Positions 58,863-64,000 of a DNA stretch of 64,000 nucleotides are shown here, in pieces. The notes under the pieces were generated by a model that saw nothing but the letters and a program-made list of their open reading frames with translations, ran no database searches and was not told the origin of the DNA. A program made the translations under genes and the position numbers. The stretch spans positions 1 to 64,000 of the forward strand of contig CAZPPT010000004.1 in NCBI GenBank assembly GCA_964588555.1, read 5' to 3'. The stretch is from JAGVWJ01 sp964588555 (lineage in GTDB: Archaea > Micrarchaeota > Micrarchaeia > Anstonellales > Bilamarchaeaceae). Numbering within the stretch: position 1 is the first letter of the stretch; the number at the start of each line of letters is the position of its first letter.

Positions 58863-59324
58863 TCACTTTTTCTTCTGTACGATAAAATCAGAAAGGGTGA
58901 TGTCGCGCTTGCTCCCAATTTTTTCCTGCGGTGTCGGCCCGCCGATGTCCGCGACTTTTTCAATCAGTTTTATCCCGAGCTCCTTTTCAAGCTTCTTTGC
59001 GCTTGCAAGCGTTAATTTCATTTGCCCGCGTTCGACGCCTTCAAGGTAGCTTGCACGTTCGCTCACCCGTTCAGCGACCACTGTAACAGGGAGGCCCAAT
59101 TTTTCCCGCGCGCTTCGTATTTTTTTTGCATAATCCTCGACAATCTCTTCTTCTTGGAGCGGCGTGCTTATTGTTTGCCGTGCGATTGGTTGGGGCGTGT
59201 CATTTTGTAATTGGTACAATATCTTGCCGTGCCCTGCACAGTTTCTGCACGTGGTCATCTTTGCCCCTTCTATCGATACGACATAGCCTGCATTTTCCCT
59301 GCCGCAAATATCACATGAAGCCAT
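58863..59324 (-). CDS. Multiprotein bridging factor 1 (MBF1)
   Basis: 153 residues. N-terminal zinc ribbon CDICGRENAG...CRNC, linker, then Cro-type HTH (KIRSAREKLGLPVTVVAERV, YLEGVERGQMKL). Archaeal MBF1 binds the small ribosomal subunit and nucleic acid. Forms an operon with fen. Confidence 0.93.
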   Translation of the reverse strand: MASCDICGRENAGYVVSIEGAKMTTCRNCAGHGKILYQLQNDTPQPIARQTISTPLQEEEIVEDYAKKIRSAREKLGLPVTVVAERVSERASYLEGVERGQMKLTLASAKKLEKELGIKLIEKVADIGGPTPQEKIGSKRDITLSDFIVQKKK

Positions 59325-59361
59325 AATACTACTTTGAAGATACGTATTTTTGACGCTTTCG

Positions 59362-60525
59362 TTACTGTAGAAGCGCGATTATTCGGTCAGTTGCATTTTC
59401 GATTACCTGGAGCTGCGTAAGGTGCCGTGTTTTATTTAACAGGTCTGTTATTGCCTGCCTGAGGTCATCCTCGCTTGCTGCGCGCGCCATGACGTTTGCC
59501 TGCGAAAACTCGTCAAAGAATCGGTATTTCGGATCCATGCCCGGAAGGTACATGCAAACCTGCCTTCCTGCAATGCGCGCCGTAATAAGGGGCGTGTTCC
59601 ATGTTCCGACTACAAGATCCGCTGCAAAGAGCAGTTCCTCAAGCGAATACGCATTTGCCGCATCAGTTCTATCCATTCCCGGATTATGAATGACTTTGCT
59701 GATGTCCGGCGTTTCGATTGCGAACGCCTCAGCTGCATCTTGGTGGCGAACCGGGTGGGGGCGAACAACAACATTGAATTTAGCTTTCCCCTGTTTCGCC
59801 AGTTCATTCACGACACTCAAAAATGACTGGAGCACGCTTTTCTCGGTAAACCCAAGGTCTGGAAATGGAGCCATTGAGTCGCTTATAAATACGATAAGTT
59901 TGCCCTTTGGGAAAAATGATTCAAATACCGGCTTTTTAAGGAGCGTTTCCCTTGTCTTTTTACCCATTGCATCAAATTGCGCCCTTACCTCTGCAAAATA
60001 GGGGCTTCCGGTAACTTCAATCTGTGCAAGCCTTCCGATGCCGCCGCGTACGAGTTCGCCTTTTGCAATGTCGTCCATCACTGCGATGACCTGCGGCACG
60101 CGGTAATTTGGCCCGCCTTTTCCCTGTCGTATCTTTGGCCCCACATTTGCCCGCACCTCAAGGTCGACAAACCGCTCAATATAATTCCCCCAGGAGTCGA
60201 GCACTGCGATCGTGGGTATGTTTTGGTTTTTTCCAGCAGCCCAGAACCTCTGTTCAAGCGTCATCCGACCCGTTTGTTCCTGTAACGGGTTGGCGCTCGT
60301 CAATATAGATGTTGGCATAAAGCGTCTAATCGTTGAGCGTAGGTCTTCATGGAGCGGCAGCCTTTGAAATTCCTTATCCGGTTCAATGCCCGAAGCGCGG
60401 AACCCGGCGCTTCCTGCCTTGTAAGATACCGCCTGTACTTGAACGCCTTTACTGCGTAATTGTTTGATTACCGGTGCAAGTGCCTGGGCGCCACCGCCCA
60501 ATGACGCTACGGCGAGGATCTTCAT
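59362..60525 (-). CDS. GT-B-fold glycosyltransferase-like protein
   Basis: 387 residues from ATG 60525, about 25 nt after a TATA-like CTTATAAAAT. N-terminal Rossmann start MKILAVASLGGGAQALAPVI with Gly loop; C-terminal domain has FNVVVRPHPVRHQDAAEAFA, SLEELLFAADLVVGTWNTPL and RAASEDDLRQAITDLLNKT. The PHP and late Thr/Asn motifs resemble CDP-glycerol-type or capsule transferases. Exact donor unknown. Confidence 0.72.
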   Translation of the reverse strand: MKILAVASLGGGAQALAPVIKQLRSKGVQVQAVSYKAGSAGFRASGIEPDKEFQRLPLHEDLRSTIRRFMPTSILTSANPLQEQTGRMTLEQRFWAAGKNQNIPTIAVLDSWGNYIERFVDLEVRANVGPKIRQGKGGPNYRVPQVIAVMDDIAKGELVRGGIGRLAQIEVTGSPYFAEVRAQFDAMGKKTRETLLKKPVFESFFPKGKLIVFISDSMAPFPDLGFTEKSVLQSFLSVVNELAKQGKAKFNVVVRPHPVRHQDAAEAFAIETPDISKVIHNPGMDRTDAANAYSLEELLFAADLVVGTWNTPLITARIAGRQVCMYLPGMDPKYRFFDEFSQANVMARAASEDDLRQAITDLLNKTRHLTQLQVIENATDRIIALLQ

Positions 60526-60698
60526 GCATATAGTATGTCTCATTCATTTTATAAGGTGTTAGATAATGGTTATTGTAATCGCATGATGCAGTCCTTTGTA
60601 CAAACCAACAAAATACTGCCAATTGTGTGACGCCTCTTTAAAAATATTCTCCTGTTACAATATATCCAGAAGCAAGTAAATAACGTGGGGTGAATGAA

Positions 60699-60752
60699 AT
60701 GACAAAAGGTGGATTACTTTTGGACAAGCGCGGGTGGTATGAAATCCGGTAA
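60699..60752 (+). CDS. Possible 17-codon upstream ORF
   Basis: ATG 60699 has a better ribosome site (GGGGTGA) than the HTH gene it overlaps and encodes MTKGGLLLDKRGWYEIR. Could be a leader peptide or the original start of a frameshifted HTH gene. Confidence 0.3.
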   Translation: MTKGGLLLDKRGWYEIR

Positions 60753-60996
60753 TGGATCAGTCGTAGTGGGTAAGTCCAAAGAACTAGAAGTAGCTAATTC
60801 TCAGGTTGATAAGAAATTTAAGCCGGCTTCCTATGGCCGTGTTGGGCGTCCAAATTCTCTAAGCGAGGAAAAGCTTGTTGAACTGCTTGAGGTGTATTAT
60901 TCAAAACCGTACAGCCTTCGCCAGCTTGCAGACATGTTTGGCGTGTCACGGATGACGGTATGGCGGGCAGTGCAGATGGCAGCGCTTTTGATGTGA
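60739..60996 (+). CDS. Small resolvase-type HTH protein
   Basis: 85 residues from ATG 60739 (GTG 60709 is an alternative). Basic linker (SYGRVGRPNSLSEEKLVELL), then HTH YSLRQLADMFGVSRMTVWRA. The HTH resembles those of Hin-type recombinases and small regulators. No catalytic domain. TATA-like ATATATCC upstream. Confidence 0.6.
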   Translation: MKSGNGSVVVGKSKELEVANSQVDKKFKPASYGRVGRPNSLSEEKLVELLEVYYSKPYSLRQLADMFGVSRMTVWRAVQMAALLM

Positions 60997-61077
60997 TGCT
61001 AGGGATATTGGGGCCGCCCTGTACGCCGTTAAAAGAAGTGGCTTCGGTATACTACTTCGGCGCCTGCTGAAAAACGA

Positions 61078-61815
61078 CTATCCCGGTAATGGCGATATTT
61101 TTTGTGCCATGCGTGCTATTGCCTCGCCGGTACTTCCTACGACCAGTGCCTTTAATTCCGCAACGCTTCTGCATCTTTGTGTTATTGCGCTTATCAATTC
61201 ATCACTCACAATAGTGTGTCCGTTTGGTATGCCCCCTTCTTCTGAAAATATGCCGACCAGCTCCGGTATGTCATCAATTCGCTGCACTAAGGGGGGAACC
61301 GTACTGATGGGCAGCAACTCACCTAGCTTAAGTCTTTTAAGGGCAGATTCAGCTTCGGTTAACGTAATTGATGTTATGCCAACAATCCGCACAGGTTCTA
61401 TTCCTTTTAAATATTTCAAAATAATGCGGCGTTCTGTCCGTGTTAGCCGAGGGGCACCTCTGCCAAATTGTTGATATACACGCTGCCTTAAGTATGCCTT
61501 GATTATCTTTGCAGCCTCTAAAGGGACGCGCTCAATATTTTCTAAAAGTAGAACTCCGTTGCTTGCTTCATGGAATCTTTGTGATAATTCATCATTTGTC
61601 ATTTCTTTCTTTTCGCAATCAATGTGGACAAACGGCACTCCTTCAGGCAATCCCTCATAAAACAGACTGACGAGCATTTTTTTGCCCGATCCGTGCGGCC
61701 CACGTAATACAAATGCGCGATTTTCTTCCGTCCCGCGTTCGATGTCCAGGATCACTTCCTTCATTTTTTTACTGTTAGCTACGATAATTCGGCCGTCTCT
61801 GAGTCGTCTTTGCAT
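61078..61815 (-). CDS. NtrC-like AAA+ protein without the sigma-54 loop
   Basis: 245 residues from ATG 61815. Walker A LRGPHGSGKKMLVSLFY, VPFVHIDCEKKEMTNDEL, Walker B SNGVLLLENIERVPLEAAK, and PPLVQRIDDIPELVGIF, which is the PLRERxDDI motif of sigma-54 activators. The GAFTGA loop between NDEL and the Walker B helix is absent, and archaea have no sigma-54. No sensor or DNA-binding domain. Perhaps a remodelling ATPase derived from the bacterial family. Confidence 0.78.
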   Translation of the reverse strand: MQRRLRDGRIIVANSKKMKEVILDIERGTEENRAFVLRGPHGSGKKMLVSLFYEGLPEGVPFVHIDCEKKEMTNDELSQRFHEASNGVLLLENIERVPLEAAKIIKAYLRQRVYQQFGRGAPRLTRTERRIILKYLKGIEPVRIVGITSITLTEAESALKRLKLGELLPISTVPPLVQRIDDIPELVGIFSEEGGIPNGHTIVSDELISAITQRCRSVAELKALVVGSTGEAIARMAQKISPLPG

Positions 61816-61848
61816 AAATCCACAATAATTTACTAAAAAAAACAATTT

Positions 61849-64000
61849 TTAAACAGAAGAGGCATGAGTCGTTTCCGCCGGTTTCTCCCCATTCTCCTTA
61901 TGCACAACAGCAAAGCTCGCAACCTTTTCCTGTTCGTTCAATTTGATGACCCGAACTCCTTGCGTGTTTCTGCCTATTACTGAAATGTCGCTTACCGGCA
62001 TCCGTATTGCCTGGCCCCCGGTAGTCATGAGGATAACCTCATCATCGTCGCTTACGCACCGTGTTGCGACAATGGCGCCATTTCTCCCTTCGGTTTTCAT
62101 GTTGATGATGCCGCTTCCGCCCCGGCCTTGGATCCGGTATTCATCAATATGGGTTCGTTTCCCATACCCGTTTTCAGTGATCGTAAGCACGGTCTGCTTG
62201 TTGCAGATTGCAAGGCTCACCACATAATCAGTAGGGTCCATCCGTATCCCAATCACCCCTTGCCCAGTCCTGCCTATTTCACGCGCATCCTCTTCGTGGA
62301 ATCGGATCGATTGCCCGTTTCTGGTTGCAATGAGGATCGTCTCCTTGCCGTTTGTCTTGCGGACATCGACAAGTCCGTCCCCTTCCTTAAGCGTAATTGC
62401 AATGATGCCTGTCTTTCGGGGGTTATTGAAGTTTGCAAGGCTGGTCCGCTTGATGGTGCCGTTCTTGGTCATCATGACAAGGTACTCGTCCTCGTTGAAT
62501 GCCGCCACGCTGACCCATGAGCTGATTTTTTCATCCTTTAGCTCAAGAAGGTTTACGATTGTCTTGCCCGTCGCATACCTGCCTGCTTCTGGCACGCGGT
62601 ATGCCTTAAGCCAGAACGCGCGCCCCTTGTCGGTGAAAAAGAGGATGTAATTGTGGTTTTTGGTAACAATAAGGTCATTTACCACGTCTTCCTCCTTTGT
62701 CTCAGTGCCGATCACGCCCTTGCCGCCCCGGCGTTGCGAGCGGTATTCGTCGGTCCTGATCCGCTTGATATAACCGCGTTGCGTAATGACCACCACCACC
62801 TCGTCGTTTGGTATCAGTTCCTCAATGGTGATGTCTTCGCCACCTTCTGAAATGGCAGTTCGCCTGCCGTCCCCGTACCGCGCCTTAATTTCAGTAAGTT
62901 CTTCCTTTATGATCGCAAGTATCTTCAGTACGTCTGAAAGCACGTCCTTAAGCCAGGTAATCTGCTTTTGGAGTTCGCCGTGCTCGTCCTGGATCTTCTT
63001 TTGTTCAAGTGATATAAGCCGCTGGAGCTTCATGTCAAGGATTGCCTGCGCCTGTTTTTCACTAAGGGAGTACGAATTCATGAGCCCTCCCTTGGCCTCT
63101 TCAACGTCCTTGCTTGCCTTAAGGAATGCAATAATCGGTTCTATCTGTTCAAGTGCCTTAAGGAGCCCCTCGAGTATGTGCGCACGCTCCTCTGCGATAC
63201 GAAGCTCGTATGTACAGCGCCTCTGCACAATCTCCTTTCTAAAATCTATGAACTGGCTTATGAGCTGGTGGAGCCCAAGTATTTTGGGTTCATTATTTAC
63301 AAGTACGAGGTTGATAATCCCAAACGTGCTTTCAAGCGGCGTATGCGCATACATCTGGTTGAGCACTACCGCGGGCGTCGCGTCCCGTGAGAGGTCGATT
63401 ACGACGTTGATCCCTTCGCGGTCGCTTCGGTCATGTACGCCCTTTATGCCGACAATTCGCTTGTCGCGTGCCGCATTTGCGATCGCCTCGATGATGGAAG
63501 TTTTTGTTACCTGGTAGGGTATTTCACGGATTACAATTACGTGTTTTGTTTCGTCAATTTCGCATCTGCCCCGCATCTTAATAATGCCCCGTCCCGTCTT
63601 GTATGCTGAGTAAATCCCTGCCTTTCCGACTATTTCGCCGCCGGTCGGGAAGTCCGGGCCAGTGACGATTTGAAGGAGCTGTTCTTCGTTTGCGCCGTCG
63701 ATCACTGCGATTGCGCCGTCCACTATCTCAGTGAGATTATGGGGCGGGATATTTGTTGCCATGCCGACCGCTATGCCTGCGCTTCCGTTGATAAGCAGGT
63801 TTGGGACCTTGCTTGGGAGCACGGTCGGTTCCTTGAGCGTGCCGTCAAAGTTCGGGACAAAGTCAACGGTTTCCTTGTCAAGGTCATTAAGCATCTCTTC
63901 TGTGAGGTGTGCCATCCTCACTTCCGTATACCTCATTGCTGCCGGGCTATCTCCGTCTATCGAACCAAAATTTCCTTGACCATCTACAAGCATATAACGT
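61849..64000 (-). CDS. gyrA: DNA gyrase subunit A, 3' part
   Basis: About 717 residues visible; the N-terminus lies beyond the window. Catalytic Tyr in AAMRYTEVRM, LINGSAGIAVGMATNIPPHN, coiled coil, then the C-terminal beta-pinwheel with six blades and the GyrA box QRRGGKGV, needed for negative supercoiling. Gyrase is of bacterial origin and occurs in several archaeal lines. Ends with a hydrophilic tail. Confidence 0.95.
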   Translation of the reverse strand, partial: RYMLVDGQGNFGSIDGDSPAAMRYTEVRMAHLTEEMLNDLDKETVDFVPNFDGTLKEPTVLPSKVPNLLINGSAGIAVGMATNIPPHNLTEIVDGAIAVIDGANEEQLLQIVTGPDFPTGGEIVGKAGIYSAYKTGRGIIKMRGRCEIDETKHVIVIREIPYQVTKTSIIEAIANAARDKRIVGIKGVHDRSDREGINVVIDLSRDATPAVVLNQMYAHTPLESTFGIINLVLVNNEPKILGLHQLISQFIDFRKEIVQRRCTYELRIAEERAHILEGLLKALEQIEPIIAFLKASKDVEEAKGGLMNSYSLSEKQAQAILDMKLQRLISLEQKKIQDEHGELQKQITWLKDVLSDVLKILAIIKEELTEIKARYGDGRRTAISEGGEDITIEELIPNDEVVVVITQRGYIKRIRTDEYRSQRRGGKGVIGTETKEEDVVNDLIVTKNHNYILFFTDKGRAFWLKAYRVPEAGRYATGKTIVNLLELKDEKISSWVSVAAFNEDEYLVMMTKNGTIKRTSLANFNNPRKTGIIAITLKEGDGLVDVRKTNGKETILIATRNGQSIRFHEEDAREIGRTGQGVIGIRMDPTDYVVSLAICNKQTVLTITENGYGKRTHIDEYRIQGRGGSGIINMKTEGRNGAIVATRCVSDDDEVILMTTGGQAIRMPVSDISVIGRNTQGVRVIKLNEQEKVASFAVVHKENGEKPAETTHASSV

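Noticed and set aside
60990..61075. C/D-box sRNA between the HTH gene and the AAA+ gene
   Set aside because: Only weak GTGATGC and CTGA matches; no D'/C' pair visible.
1..64000. CRISPR array, rRNA or prophage
   Set aside because: No regular direct repeats with spacers, no rRNA-like sequence and no phage structural genes seen on either strand.

Overview
The window is archaeal. It carries an archaeal 20S proteasome beta subunit, the KH/beta-CASP termination nuclease aCPSF1, both primase subunits, FEN1 with a C-terminal PCNA-binding tail, MBF1, deoxyhypusine synthase, geranylgeranylglyceryl-phosphate synthase, PurP-type FAICAR synthetase and Pus10. Lead genes of transcription units usually have an A/T-rich TATA-like box about 25-30 nt before the start codon and a very short or absent leader. 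Genes inside operons use GGTGA/GGAGG-type ribosome sites or ATGA overlaps. A bacterial-type GyrA, small orphan genes and tRNA introns at non-canonical sites point to a DPANN-type lineage (Micrarchaeota/Diapherotrites-like). That placement is inference.

Layout. 1-5494: a minus-strand operon of about ten membrane, thioredoxin-like and CcdA-like proteins, divergent from a BlaI-type repressor and a BlaR1/M56-like metallopeptidase; TTGTAAG operator boxes lie between them. 5550-12555: small ORFs, two double Lrp-type regulators, Pus10, a HerA/VirB4-like ATPase and an alpha/beta hydrolase. 12680-20824: orphan genes, a toxin-antitoxin pair, a short asparaginase, VirB6-like membrane proteins and HTH proteins. 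20832-30087: a tRNA-Asp gene with three introns, a HEAT-type protein, a ParA/Mrp ATPase, VapBC, a secretion ATPase, proteasome beta, aCPSF1 and a frameshifted HEAT pseudogene. 30105-41926: primase, UPP synthase interrupted by a probable intron, PurP, VapBC, serine-metabolism genes and a second thiol-redox pair. 41921-50203: GGGP synthase, deoxyhypusine synthase, an epimerase, a GGDEF protein, and tRNA-Pro, tRNA-Thr and tRNA-Ser. 50204-64000: TIM, a PadR-controlled ABC exporter, PdxS, FEN1, MBF1, an NtrC-like AAA+ protein lacking its sigma-54 loop, and the 3' part of gyrA.

The most unusual content is RNA processing. Three of the four tRNA genes (Asp, Thr, Ser) are interrupted inside the T-loop at the same position. 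tRNA-Asp and tRNA-Ser also have introns after position 37, and tRNA-Asp has a third, 27-nt intron in its D-loop. The four large introns share a hairpin-CTCR-hairpin-CGAA core. The uppS coding sequence is split within its invariant Asp-Gly-Asn-Arg motif by a 114-nt, highly structured, stop-containing insert, best explained as a spliced pre-mRNA intron. The second striking unit is the BlaI-controlled thiol-redox membrane operon, in which two proteins end in the same Gly-Gly-Cys tail.
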